Below, one piece after another: positions 47,817-60,818 of a DNA stretch of 64,000 nucleotides. Position numbers and translations under genes: made by a program. The notes under the pieces are model-generated. The model worked only from the letters and a program-made list of their open reading frames with translations, was not told the DNA's origin and ran no database searches. Numbering within the stretch: position 1 is the first letter of the stretch; every line of letters starts with the position of its first letter. This DNA comes from Pyrus communis (taxonomy: Eukaryota > Streptophyta > Magnoliopsida > Rosales > Rosaceae), in contig NC_084803.1 of assembly GCF_963583255.1 (NCBI RefSeq), positions 22,976,428-23,040,427 of the forward strand, written 5' to 3'.

Positions 47817-48342
47817 TGTGACATCCCACATCGCCCAGGGGAGTGATCCTTAAATGTATATTCTCTCCTTATCTAGCCACGAGGCCTTTTGGAGCTCACT
47901 GGCTTCGGGTCCGTAGGAACTCCGAAGTTAAGCGAGAAGGGGGCTAGAGCAATCCCATGATGGGTGACCCACTGATAAGTTGCTCGTGAGTTCCCAAAAA
48001 ACAAAACCGTGAGGGAATGGTAAGCCCAAAACGGACAATATCGTGCTACGGTGTGGAGCGGGCCCGGGAAGTGACCCGGGGGGACTACTCCCGGGCCCGT
48101 TCCACCACCGTAACACGATATTGTCCGCTTTGGGCTTACCATTCCCTCACGGTTTTGTTTTTTGGGAACTCACGAGCAACTTCCAGTGGGTCAACCCATC
48201 ATGGGATTGCTCTATCCCCCTTCTCGCTTAACTTCGAAGTTCCTACGAACCCGAAGCCAATGAGCTCCCAAAAGGCCTCGTGCTAGATAAGGATGAGAAT
48301 ATACATTTAAGGATCACTCCCTAGGCGATGTGAGATGTCACA
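47817..48342. mobile_element. Inverted pair of Cassandra-like TRIM LTRs with 5S rRNA-like core
   Basis: A 526-bp near-palindrome is made of two LTRs facing each other. The plus copy runs from TGTGACATCCCACATCGCCC at 47817 to about 48075. The minus copy runs from TGTGACATCTCACATCGCCT at 48342 down to about 48076. Each carries a 5S rRNA-like block, GGAACTCCGAAGTTAAGCGA through GATGGGTGACCCACTG, including the region of the internal polymerase III promoter. This is the hallmark of Cassandra, a short non-coding LTR element. The usual layout is two direct LTRs around a short internal domain. Here they are inverted, joined through a GC-rich CGGGCCCGGG palindrome, with no internal domain and no clear target duplication. 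Confidence 0.85.
47911..47972 (+). other. 5S rRNA-like sequence in the plus Cassandra LTR
   Basis: GGAACTCCGAAGTTAAGCGA and CCCATGATGGGTGACCCACT follow the plant 5S rRNA order, with spacing close to that of the A box, intermediate element and C box. It is LTR-embedded and diverged, so it is not annotated as a 5S gene. The inverted copy is at about 48186-48247. Confidence 0.75.
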
Positions 48343-50814
48343 TCTCCTGCTTTTGCTTTAAATCCCATCTTATTCCTATAAAATAATGGTTTTTTCTCTT
48401 TGGAATGTTTATTTTATTATTATTCTCGTTGGAATTGTTAAACTTTAAATTATATTAATCAATTAGTTAATTAATCGAATAAGTTTGTATTGAGCTTTAA
48501 GCTTGTTTCAAGTTTCGTAGTTAAAATGGGTGTTTAGTCTATGAGGCCTATTGAGCTTAAGTTGTGAGACAACTTAAACAAAATGAACAAAAAGTCCACT
48601 AAATAAGGGAGGCCAGCCTTGATTAAGGGTTATGGCTTAATTTCAAGTTTGCCACTTAGTTGTGAGTGGGTATAAGAGTGAAGGTATTGTTTTAACCTCA
48701 TTAGGATTTTTTGAGGCTAAAAAGGAAATATATCTCTCTTTTCTTCTAAGGAGGCGGCCACCAAGAGGAGAAATTGCTAGCATTCTTTTCATCTTCTAGG
48801 TTCATCCATCTTCTCATTCACACTCCATCCTTGGTGTAGACTTAAAGGCTTCATGCGGAATCTTTGGAGATTTGATTTACTGCATCCTCAAGAAGCAAAG
48901 AGTCAAGGAGTAAGGAAATATCCAAGAGCTAGGAGTGACCTTGTGAACACAAATCTTTCTCTTTAGCTTTGTAAAAAGCCTTGATTCACCATTCACTAGG
49001 CTTGAATTCCATGGGTCAAATAATTGTTTTTTAGTGCATGCCTACTTAAATTGGATGTGTCGCTGTGGTAATCCCATTAGTTTCCTTTCATTGGTGGCTG
49101 AGATCGACGAGGTGCTCTTTGTTGAATGAAGGAGTCTTCTTTCCTTTCATCTCTGAGGTGTTGTTTGGTTGGGTTTATGGTGTTTGTTGGGAGCAGTAGA
49201 TCATGCTAATCAAGATGTACTATTGTGGCAGCGGTGGAAGCAGAATTCTCAATTATTCTTTTGGTTTATTTCTAGTTTTGGGTTGCAAGTCTTGTTTGGT
49301 CTCTTTTTTGCTTGAAAGGTCCACATTTCTTTGTGCTTACTTATAATTGGGTCTTTGTTGTTGGTAATAAAATTTACCTTATGACAAAAAAATAAAAAAA
49401 TAAAAAAAATGTATTACAATGGTATACAATCAATCAGGTGCAATTGCAGCACATTATAAAATCTTGATTGTTTTGGTTTGGTTGAACGTACAAGCAGCTT
49501 TGAGTGGAATACTACACTATTTAACAAATAAAATAATAAACCTAATTAAAAAAAAATAAAAAAGGGTACTTTTTTTGGTTTTTCCAAAATGAAAAGTAGT
49601 TGACCCAATTTTGTGCAACTATTTCGTTATTTTTAATTTTCATTTGAGGAAAAAAAAAAAAAAAAAAAAAAAAACTCTACTCCTCCCAAAATTGCAACAC
49701 TTCTTAACTTTCTCCTTCAAATTCAGAGTGCATTCTTCTACATTTTCATCATCATTTAGGAAGTAAGTAATCAAATGCCTAAACATCGAGCCTTCATGAA
49801 ATTGTTCCAATGAACTCACACTCAAACACCCTCATTTATGCAGTTAACATCTTTTTGCACAAAACAAATGATGCTGAATTATTTGGGTGAAATCCATATT
49901 TAACGTAATAAACTATCGAGGGAACAAAGCAAGGTAAAAATTATCATCATGGTAATTTTGTTGGTAACTCCACTACTTCTCCAGAAAGAATGCCTTCTTT
50001 GGATCAAATGAAGTGGAATGTTGAGTGGTCTTGGTGCAAGAGCAACAATAACAAGTATGAAGGATACATGATGTGGAGAAAGCATCAAAGAGAGTTTCAT
50101 AGATATTGTGACAATGAGGTGAAATTGACATCGTAAAGTTATATGTTAAACTTGGCCGATGGTCTCAACCAAAGGCCAATATCTCTTGTGTAAATGCATG
50201 TTACGTTCTAGCTTTGTTTGGATGGTTGAATTCTTAATCTCGAGCTCAACCCAAATTTGGTTAGGTAGGCAATTTGTTAAATTCAGGCGTTAGTCGATAC
50301 TCTTAACTCATTCATATGGATTTCAAATTTCTATTTTAATTCGAGCAACGATTTGGTTGAACCTTTCCAAATTACTCTCTTTGTGAAAAATAGAAGGAGA
50401 TACATTCTTGGTATGTATATATATCCCAACAATCTTGATGTAATCAAATCTTGGTTAAATCTAGATTTTCTGTTCTAGGTTTCATCCATTTTATCTTATT
50501 AGCCAAGAAATTATTAACCCCTTTTATTCAAGTTGTTATCTAATTGTGCTAAATTCTTGACATTTCTTATAAAGTATGGTTCATCTTGTAAGGAAAGCAA
50601 AAGAACAGAAAGAAAGAGGTTTTTTCGGTTCTTGAGCTTTCGAAACATGATTTGCCATTTCCAATGCTAACATTTCAAATACGTTGTTTTCAGTTCATGT
50701 TGTCATGTGCTATACTATCCTTAGTATTAATGTGATAAGAATGTGGGATGTGTTAGATATTGAATTTTTGTTTTGATTGCAAATAGGTCTTATTTGTTAT
50801 CAGAAAGGAAAACT
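48343..50814. other. Spacer with a LINE-like 3' end
   Basis: I see no gene. The stretch ending at about 49410 finishes GGTAATAAAATTTACCTTAT followed by an A-rich tail, which resembles the 3' end of a plant LINE in plus orientation. A pure A run lies at about 49650-49673. Confidence 0.4.
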
Positions 50815-53241
50815 ATGGAAACGGTTTATGAAGAGCTAGACGAAGTTGAAGCTGAGCTTGAGAAGCTTAGGGAAGAATATAAAAACAAAGCAAAACTATT
50901 TGAGAGTTGGAGGAAAACTCACAAAAAGCAGCTAAAATTTTCCAGAAGACAAGTTTCGAAATTGAGAAGCAGACTTAGGAAGTAAATGAAAAAGTTGAGG
51001 TGATCTCTGTGGCATAGCAGATGTGAAATGATTTTAAATGCAATTTGCAATATAGAGAGTCCATAATGCAACATCTCAAGGCTGCAAACAATAAACGTCG
51101 AATTAATTGTGTTGAGAAATGCCAAAAATTGGAAGACATGAACATAATGTTGGTTTTAGATGAGGCAAATATGAAGAAAATTGATCAAAAGCAAACAATT
51201 TGTGTACACAAAGAAAAGACTAAAGGTCTAAAAGGCCGTCCATCAGTACAGAAGAAATGTTTAGAAGAAGAAAAGAAAGCTAATGCACCCAAAAAGCTTA
51301 GAGAAACAGATGAGGTGATACTCAAACTCGAGGAAGAAAATCAGAATGTTCAAGATCAACTAAAACGGAAGAATGAGTAGTTTAAACATCTAGAAGAAGC
51401 ACACGACAAGCTTTGTGTAGCAGCTGCACATCTATGAAACAACATTAAAAGTTTGGAGCAGCTGCACAGCGAATTTGTTGCTAATCATATGGATGAAGAA
51501 GCTGAATTGAGCTCTCAATTGGTAAATATGAAGGTAGACTTGAACAACAATAAGTATGAGTAAGAGAATAAAGATGCAGCATTAAAAGAACGAAGGATGG
51601 AAGTGAAGCACATGCACCTAGATCGTACAGAAAATCAGGCCAACAAAATTGTATTCAACTCTTAATTGGAAAAATATGACGAATGATGTGCGAAACTATA
51701 TGTTTGAGTTAAACAGTAAAGATGCAATGATAAAAGAGATCAAGATGGAGTTGGAATCAAGTCATTTTCTAATTATGCAGTTGAAGTTGGAAAATGAAAA
51801 GCTTTCCATCATGTTATTGGTTTTAAAACTTGGTATCTTTAAGGCACAAGGAGGTTTTCAAGAAGAGCGTGAAAATGCAGCATCTTTATCGAGGAAGATT
51901 GAAGCTATGGATCTCATTGACAACCAACAACTTCTTATGCGGACAGAAGTTGGAAGGTATAAGGAAATGTTGGAGGACTTATCAAAGAATGAACTTTGCT
52001 TTGACTATCAAGTTTTCTAGGTGGAAAGCGTTCTTAAAAGAGAGTTCAAAGAAGTTAATGATGCCTTAGAGATAACAAACGTTGAGTTGGCTGAAAAAAT
52101 ATTTGTAGGAAATGAAATTGAATTCGAATTGCAAATATGGAAATCGAGTGCAGAGCGCTTAAAAAGTGATCTTGAAGCAACTGTTGTAATGTGTAAAGAG
52201 TTGGAAACTTCTCTTCTCTTCTTGCACAGGTAGAAGTCGAGGAAGCCATAAAGCAATAGAAATCTTTATATTTTCGAAGAGAAATACGAAATAATAGATA
52301 ACCTCCAGGAGAAGATTGTGTTACTAGAGAAGAAGCTCGAAGATACTAATTATGCGAAAACAGAGACATCGATGTCCTTTGAGTCAGAGAATTCAATCTT
52401 TCTCCAATTCACAAAAGAAAAGGATAAGAAATTAGATCAACTCAAGAAAGAAATTCACTGGCTAGAGCAGGAATCACTGATGAGGGAATTTGCACGTCTC
52501 GTGATGGCACAAATTGATGTAGAGAGAACATTTAATCATGAGAAAGAGAAACTCATCCAACATGTCGAAGAGAAATACCAAAGAGCGAATGATCTTATAT
52601 AGATTGTGGAGCCTTTAGAACACAAGTTTAACTGCTCATTAGCTTTTTTCTCATCACAACTAGCCAAGAAACAAGCAAAAATTGATATGATTCACGAAAC
52701 TTAGGAGAAAATCACAGTTGTTAAGGTTATGTGAGCACTTGAATTAAAGAAAATAAATTAATGGTTGTGGAACTTGAGGAGGAAATCTGTAATATACAGC
52801 TGAAACTCGAATTGCAACAAAATTCCTTGTGTGAGTCAAAACAGCAAGCATTGGAGGTTAAAGCTAAATTGGAAACAAAACAGCAAAAAGTGAAGAGACT
52901 GACTAATCAAATGAAGACAAAGCTAATAAACTTAGATGCCTTGATTGGGGAGCTCAAGAATGAAAGAAGAAAGTTATTTGAAGATGTGATTCAGTTGTCA
53001 TCAGAAAAGGAAAACTTATTAGGGTCTATCGGAGGGTTGGGTGACAAGATGTGGAGTTCTCTAGTACAAATAAACAACTGATGGGAATGATTGAAAAGAT
53101 AATACTCACTTTTGACGAGAAAGGTCCAGGAATGGATTTGAAATGGAATGATGAACTTGTTGACCCAAAACAAGAGAATGTTCGTATGCCTATCATCATC
53201 AAGATATTTGAAGTAATTTCTGATAAAAAGATATCCGCTTA
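50815..53241 (+). pseudogene. Decayed copy of an At4g38062-like coiled-coil gene
   Basis: From the ATG at 50815 (METVYEELDEVEAELEKLRE) to a TAG at 53239-53241, successive plus-strand frames encode Lys/Glu/Leu-rich coiled coil. They match, in order, a long plant coiled-coil protein annotated in Arabidopsis as At4g38062. Landmarks are the N-terminal VYEELDEVEAELEKLR, KLEEENQNVQDQLKRK, FKHLEEAHDKL, FNHEKEKLIQHVEEK and the C-terminal GPGMDLKWNDELVDP. The copy has many in-frame stops and frameshifts (for example stops at 50983-50985, 51378-51380, 52018-52020, 52600-52602) and is shorter than the roughly 1,000-residue parent as I recall it. No introns or poly-A tail are obvious. It cannot make the full protein. 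Confidence 0.78.
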
Positions 53242-53769
53242 GTGACCTCAACCATTAGCTACTAGCTAGTATATGTTTCAGAATTCATGCAGTTTAGTTA
53301 TATAGCATGGATTTTTGTAGCTTGTGTATGACGATCCACAAGTGTGCAAGTATTTTGCATCTAATTAGATTAAGTTTCCAAATTTCAACTAATCCTTATA
53401 AGTAAATTTAGTTTGCTTTTCCCCCCGCATCTTTTTCTCGAAATGAGAAAGAATAGGGTACACTCGAATTGTACTATTTAAGTGTTTACTACTTGCTAAA
53501 GATCCTACTTATGTGAATGTTTTTGAAATTTATTAAGGTTCTCTTCGGAAACTCGTTTTCAATATACTTTTTAAACTCGTTTATAGAACAAAATCTCACA
53601 AATGATTGTACTTTAGTCAAACACTGAAAAAGATTGCTAGCATATGATGCATATGAGCATTCAAGTTACAGGATACCTCAATTAGAAAAGATCAAGCGGT
53701 TAGGCCTTGCGCAGTACTCACTGTTTTGGTGTTAGTTAACTAACACTAGTTGAATGGAAGAATCAACTT
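53242..53769. other. Spacer between the pseudogene and the Gypsy remnant
   Basis: AT-rich sequence with no gene or clear repeat. Confidence 0.4.
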
Positions 53770-54850
53770 TTGACGGTCTTAATCAAATTTCAAGCTGAAA
53801 AGAATGTAAAGCTTGTGAGAATTATCGCGAAACTTCGCTGCCTGAGTTCAATAAGCCTGAACCATCAGAAGAATAAGAGGGTTAAGATCATCTGGACATG
53901 GAAAGTCAGAGGCCCGATCAAAGAATGTCATCCTCCTATCCCTAGTAGACCGACTGTCCGCGTCAAAAGTCCACTCTCGTTGGTGAATGAAGACATGTCT
54001 CTACCTATAAAGTTTTTCTAGACTCGATTCAAGTCTTATCGCGGAGATTCTAATCTAGACTATCACATTATGCATTATCAGAACGTTATGTCATTGTACA
54101 ATAACAATATCATTTGGATGTGCAAAATGTTCCCGTCCATCCTGGAGAGACCGACGATGAGATGGTTATCAGAGCTGCCAACTAGATCTATTGACTGCTT
54201 TGAAAGTTTGGCTGACCTTTTGACAAACACCTACTTGGCGATGTGCGCAAACGTCACACAGCCATGTTCAGAATGACTCATCAATCCAAAGACGAAAGCA
54301 TTAGGACCTATCTGAAGCGCTTCCATTCAGAGCTGGCAGAGGTAGAGATGCCAGATGATAGATTGAACACTATGGTGTTTAACCAAGCCCTTTACATCCA
54401 TTCACTTTTTTCCTAGAAACTGAACAAAAAGAAGTACGATTACACCACTCTAGCAGAATGCTAGATATTAGGATGACAATACTAGGAGAACAAGAGCCAA
54501 ACCAAGAGAACTGAAATGAGAAGGAACAATAAAGGCACTCTTTCCTCTTCCCTACAACAAACTGGCAGAGGAGGTTGTTAAGACACATAAGCCTTACCTA
54601 AACCAAAGTCGTACACTAATTTAAACACCATTGTCTACATCCTACACTGCACAGCATAAAAAACAAACCATTCATGCAGCACCCAAAACCACTCTCGTAA
54701 CACTTAGAGAAGAAGAACCCGAATAAGTATCGTTTCTTCCACAAAACCACCGGTCACACTACTAAGAACTGCCGCATACTGAGATATCATATTAAAAAAA
54801 TTACTAGATCAGGGACATTGCTGGGAGTTAGTCAAGGACAAGGCAAAGAA
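53770..54850 (+). pseudogene. Gag remnant of a Ty3/Gypsy (Tat-like) element
   Basis: Frames read RFKSYRGDSNLDYHIMHYQN, then FPSILERPTMRWLSELPTRS and [18 protein letters not shown], the layout of a plant Gypsy gag domain (AF...L...A..W...L...SI.SF..L...F...Y). Further on, KYRFFHKTTGHTTKNCRIL resembles the FH...GH.T..C zinc-knuckle-like region of Tat/Ogre gag. Stops and frameshifts occur throughout. No reverse transcriptase or integrase follows, so the element is internally deleted. Confidence 0.72.
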
Positions 54851-57800
54851 AGAGGGCTTAGTTAAACCCAAAAACAGGGATAGGTCGAATAAGCATACCG
54901 ACTATGAAGATCAACGATCGATGAAGAAAACCACTCTTAACATATACTGCAACCATGGTGGACGTGAAGCCCTAAAAGGTGAGGAGATAATAGGCGGACT
55001 ACGAGAAATTCAATACCTATCATCGTAAGATGGACCCTTTGATAACGCCTTTAGATTGAATAGATAAAGGTACAATCCGAACTACACACAATTTGGTTCA
55101 CTTCTCAGGATATTTAGGCAGCCTATTCTAAACTCAATTGCAATATCGCGTCTCTTAATGCCCCACCATAGGTTTATCGTCAAAAGTATCCCTGATGTAA
55201 CCTTACATTATATTATTTTTTTTCTTAGAACTACATCAATGATTTGACTCTCCTTCTTAGAGATATGTAGGCAATCATTCCTGGATTCAATCACACTTAT
55301 TTATTAATCAATCATATTTCCTTCACCAATAAAGCAATTATGAAGTTTATCTGTTTTATGTTCAATATTTGTTTCCTTTTTTTTTTTTCCTTGTCCTTGG
55401 TGATGGAAGAATACCTCACTCATCTAAACAAAGCATAAACTTTGAAAACTCATATGATTGCAAGTCTAAAAATCCAAAGTAACACTGTCAGAGGAATCTC
55501 TCTTAGCCCATTCTGTGTTAGTCGGTTAACAACTTGGGGGCCTTGAACTGTAAAAAGCTCAGCCACGATTGGCGGGCTACGGGTACAGGCATATGGCACC
55601 CTGACCCAAAAGTCTAATGCACCATCCGGCCTCCGAAAAGTTTAACAACTAGCGAAGTTGTGGGTTATCATTAAAATCTAGGCTCTACGCCATTCAAGGG
55701 AATAGTCGAAAGGGCGATCAGGAAATAATCCAAGGGTGGCTCTTAACTCCAACCCAGAGTATGACTACTTCTATGACCAACTTATTAAGGCAAGTATTGA
55801 ATGAAAAAAATTTCACCTAAAAAATTAAAATGGGCTTCTTTTCAAGTAAAATCCATTAATGATGAAAGTTCCATGATGCAAAAACAAAAATGGTTGTGAA
55901 GATCTCAAAAGAGAAACAGTTATTTAAAAACATATCACTAAAAGATCTCACTGCTGAAAATGAAGAGTCGTCTACCTAGAGATTGATGTGTGTGAAGATT
56001 AGAGCGAATACCAAAAAACAGAGGCATTTGTCATTATTACGTTTGATTTTGCACATTTTAGAGGATGCATAAAGGAAATAAAAGCGACTCAACTTTCCAA
56101 CTTTAATGTCAAGAGTCAGGTCATCGCACAAGAAACTGAAGACTAAACGATAGGTAATCTAGCTTACTCCGAAATGATGGTCTTTGGATAACAATTCATC
56201 CTCAAGGGAAATAGGTTGCCTCTCAGATGGATAGTTAGGGGCAATTTTGTAACCATGATTTTCTAGGGCCAAAGTAAGGTTGATCCGAATACAGTTACCT
56301 CAAAAGTCCGATTATAGACTTATTAGCTTCGAGCGGAGCTGTATCAGATAGAGTAGTAGTGCCATCATCACTCTGTTTCAGGGCAATAGGTGGAGTCCTT
56401 GCGACTCCAATGAATGACCATGCATGTTCTGCAAGATAGGTGATCTGATCCGAATATGGACTCAATCAGATCCTATAAGTCTTGGAGTTCCTACAATCTA
56501 GGAATTGGCTTAGGCCACCAGTAATCATAACTCCTCAGAGAGTGAAATATCTACTTCTAGATATCCTCCAGAATTCTCTTTGCTTAGAACGAGGATTCTA
56601 TCCTAAAAAAGGTTTCTCTCCCACGATATAAATACACACATCTAGGGTTTATCTATGGTAACGAAATCTAAGTACTTCAATTTTTTATACCACTGCTTGC
56701 GTCTAAAATCATTCACTAACTTGGTCCACAACCACCATCCACAACAGTGCGTGAATTTGGGTCCAACACAAAGTGAGAGAGCTCAATAACTAATGAGAAG
56801 AAGAGAAAAGAAAGAAAGTAATTGGTTGTCGTGGTGTGATTCGGTAAATACTTGTCTTCCCAATGTTCTTTTTATCGAGGTGAGTAGTTTATGTAATGTG
56901 TTCAAAATATTCTTAATTTCTAAGAACTAAAACCATGAGTTATCATGGGATTTTACTCTATTTCTAAATACCTCTCTATTTCAGGTCAAGTATGTTTGAT
57001 TTGATGTAATCGTTTTCAACTAGTACATGTGTGTGGATTCTTGAGATTGTTCATGAAGCATGAGAACTTTAGTGTTAGGTTATATGAGGAATAATTATAT
57101 GGCACACAGGGACAATAGAGTAGCAAGGCCAATTTAAGGGTCATGTGGTGAGCTATATTATGAAGGAGTTAACCAATATGTGAAAGGACGATGTGATATG
57201 GAATTCTGTGGCTAAAGTTTTGGATATAATTATGATATATATTTATAGAGTGGATTAAACAACACACTTGATTGGCATATTATATATTCTACTCACTCGG
57301 CGATGATGGTTATTGCTCACCGTTCACCTTTTTATTGTACAGATGTGGTATTGGCAAGGCAAATGCTAGACAAGTTGAGGTTGTGTTACACAAAGGATTT
57401 CAAGGTTTTGATATATTTATGTACCACATGTAAAGATTTTTGGAGTTATTGTTATAAGAGAAGTTTTTTTTTTCTTTTTTTAACTTTTACACTCGCATCG
57501 GGCGTGGGGTTAATTTTTCTACTGAGCCTGAATCCAGGGCTTGATACTTTATCTATAGTAAACCAAGGAGAGAGAAAAATTTGCTCTCCATGTAATACAA
57601 ATCTAATAAGAAATAATCACCATCATAAAGAGTAATCAAATCTACCAAGGATATACATAATCATACTTACACTAGAATTTATGTTATAACATATTCTAAT
57701 ACACAAAAATCAGAACAGCATATTGTGAGAACGAGTTAGAAGCAAGGCTACACCTTTCAAGCCTTATATATTTTTACTTTTTATACCTATATAATATAAT

Positions 57801-57963
57801 ATTATTATATAAGAATAATAGATTTTATATTTTAAATAGAGTAGTTGAAAGTTAAAATACCCTATTCACCCCGTTTCGGATACAAACAAAAAACTTTCAG
57901 CACTTTTTTCCTTCTTATCCGATCAATAGGGCCGAAACCCGTGAAGACCCAAAGGGAGAACAG
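54851..57963. other. Rest of the Gypsy remnant and spacer
   Basis: There is no coding domain. A TATA-like CCCACGATATAAATACACAC at about 56620-56639 followed by CTAGGGTTTATC suggests the promoter of the element's 3' LTR, but its ends were not located. The short open frame at 57303-57635 has no recognisable domain. Confidence 0.4.
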
Positions 57964-58375
57964 TTACATAGGGATTCTCCATTCTTGAAAATTAGGCATA
58001 TTTCTAATAGGGAGGGGAATTTGCAAGGAACATAACCGCAGTCCTATAAAGTTCACAATGGTTTTGAAGACATATATGGAGTAGAGGTGCTCATTTCTAA
58101 ACTTATGGCTATTCTGTTCCTTCCAAATGACATAGACAACAGCTTGGAGGCTCAACTTCTTAATGGTAACATCCAATGACTTACTCGTCTAACTATTAGT
58201 AGCCCAAGTGATAAACTCATGCCAATCTAAAGGAGGAGGAACACACCCACACTTATTAAGCACATTAGACCATATACTAGCACTATATGAACACTCAAAG
58301 AACAAGTGATTGTAAGACTCACTATCAGTCAATCAAAGAGAACAAGTAGGTGAGCCAGAGGGATTAATGTCATTA
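57964..58375 (-). pseudogene. LINE fragment: zinc-binding domain of a reverse transcriptase (zf-RVT)
   Basis: The minus-strand translation gives SESYNHLFFECSYSASIWSN, then PLDWHEFITWATNS, a stop, and SLDVTIKKLSLQAVVYVIWK followed by EQNSHKFRNEH. This is the usual zf-RVT pattern at the C-terminus of plant LINE reverse transcriptases (H.HLFF.C..S..VW, then L....YVIWKERN). Only this end of the LINE remains. It lies next to the solo LTR at 58427. Confidence 0.8.
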
Positions 58376-58426
58376 CTCGACCCATAGTAGATGTTAGAAC
58401 TAATAAAAAACATATTATATAATATA

Positions 58427-60818
58427 TGTGACGACCCGTCCCGAATTAATATATATTTTATCCTCGAATGTGTAGAAATGACGATTATACCCTCGAGTCG
58501 TAGTGACGTGAATGTACGTATATGGTTTTAAATTATTTTCTCGTTGACGTAATTAAATCATACTTGATGTCACGAGAGTGTTGACGTGATTTAGGGCCGA
58601 GTTGGGTTCTTAATGAAAATATTACGAATAAACGATTGTGTAATTGGGCTAAGGAAATAGACCAATCACCACACCTCCTACTTTCTTGGGTCCAATTAGA
58701 ATTTTAGGTTTGTTTTGGGGTCAATTGTTAGCCCTAAACATGCAGTCCAATTAGGGCTTAAGATCCCTTTTATCTATGCCCAATCCGGACCACACGCACA
58801 CACTTATACACACGTACATACCCTCATCCTTTTTCTCGATCTTTCTTTTGTCTGTACAGTCTGTACACACACACACCCAACCATCTTCATCTTGCATGAT
58901 CGAACTAGTGGAGGTCGTTTTCGAGTTCCTTGCAAGGTTAGGAACCCAATCATACCCTTAGTTTTGTGAATAAACCTCAGAAACCCAGGAACTCGCAAGC
59001 TCTGGCGAGGTGCTCTGCTACTCTATCATGATCGTGGATGTTTCACGAAGTTTCAGGGCTCAAGGGAGTCTTAAAACAACTTCACATAGATTATAGAGAA
59101 GTTTTGGAAGGTTTTGGACGTTGGGATAGGTCAGTTTCTCGAGTTGCAGTTTTGACCGGAATATTGAAGGATTTTCCGACTATTTCCCGTCGGTTTTAGG
59201 ACTTCAAAGTGGTAAAAACATGTTTTACTCGTTCAAGGCCTCAGATCCATGTAAAGTTTGTGAAGTTTGGTTGAGATTTGAGTGAGATATTTAAATTTGA
59301 AATTTTTCCAGTTTCCGGCGACGCAGAGGCGATTGGTGTCGAAATCCGGCTAACCACCGAAGAAGGAAGGGGAATATTCTGTCAACTTTGATGGAATATA
59401 CCAACGGCGTCAGGTAAAGTTAACGGAATATTCTATTATTTAGCGAAATATTTCCTAATAGCGTTTAAAATTTAGTCTGTGTGTCAGGCACGTGCCTGCG
59501 TATGGTCGACGAGTGGGACGGCGGAAAATTATTCTAAAAATATGGGGATGCTCGTGGTTTTGAGTAGGCCACGATGGTATATTCAAACACCCCAATTGAG
59601 CAACGTATGAGAAGTTATTATATGGTTTTGGTTATGTACTTAAAATTAATGTTAAAATAGTGATTTCATCTATAGGTGAGATATTTTCAGAGGATGAGTG
59701 CAGTCAGGAGAGACTCGGGGGTTACGATCCAGCTACATACTAGTGAGTGGGCTTTTGGTTTTCTATAGATATGTATATATGCATTGCGTTTTCCCAGAAA
59801 TTTGTTTTAAATGAAATTACGTTTTAAATGCCATGTCAATTGCATTATGCTTTAGAGTATGCATTAGTATAGATATGCATATTGTTGCTTGATGCTGCGG
59901 ATGCCCAGGTAAGCTTTAGGTGAGTATATATTGATGATAGTGGATGCATTGTTTGTGGTTATACGTAGATGCATTTAGAGCTCATTATCTTGCACCCCGG
60001 TGCTAGTGCTCCCGCACCGCACACTTACCTTGGATCCAAGTTTAGTGCACAACCCTTTCGTATATACCATATTAGGTGGTTTCGACTCGTAGGTGACCCG
60101 CGATTATTCGCACAGCCTTCACCTGATCATAGCACTTGAGCGTACTTATTTGCACCTAACCCTGTCGTACAAACCACATTAGGTGGTTCTGACACGTGTG
60201 CAAGCATATCTGATGAGTTATAGGTTCAGCCGTACAGGTCACGTTAGGTGACTCTGGCTGACATATCATTTTACATTGATTTATTTCACTTGGCTACTTA
60301 TTTCCATACTGGGATACTTAACATGGCATATATTTGATTTTCATTGCTCTCAAGCATGATTTTTATATATGTATGTATTTTTATTTTCTGGGAAACTATA
60401 CAAGTTTTACGGTGAGGGGTTATTATGTTTGGAAAGAGAAATGGTTTTGAAAAGCTTTATTTTTGCCCACTCACGTTTTCTGTTTTGCGCCTCTCCAGAT
60501 TCTAGATAAAAGTGCGTGTTGGTGGCTCACGAGGACTCTATGGCGGTTCTGACAGACATCCATCAATGTAGGGTTTTCTTTCATACCCTGTATAATTAGT
60601 ATTTAGCTTGCTAGATTGCACCTTGGCACCCACGCTTTGAATGTGTGTATCTGCACTTTAACACTTGTTCCCGCACTTATTTACTTGTCTTGTGTGCATT
60701 AGTTAAATGGTTTTTGATTTCTCACATCTTCGTATCACTGTCACTTCCATACTGCGCACATGGCTACGTCACCATCACATGACGGCCAACATGCCTCGAT
60801 TTAGGTCGAGGTGTGTCA
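58427..60818 (+). mobile_element. Solo LTR related to the Gypsy element at 34.9-41.7 kb
   Basis: A 2,392-bp segment starts TGTGACGACCCGTCCCGAAT and ends GTCGAGGTGTGTCA, flanked by ATATA on both sides (58422-58426 and 60819-60823). The start, the ATATGGGGATG block, AACTATACAAGTTTTACGG and TAGGTGGTT.CGACTCGT all parallel the Gypsy LTR, but with enough divergence to be a different family member. No internal region is present. Confidence 0.85.

Noticed and set aside
47911..47972. 5S rRNA gene
   Set aside because: The block is diverged and lies inside a Cassandra-type LTR, so it is not part of a 5S array.
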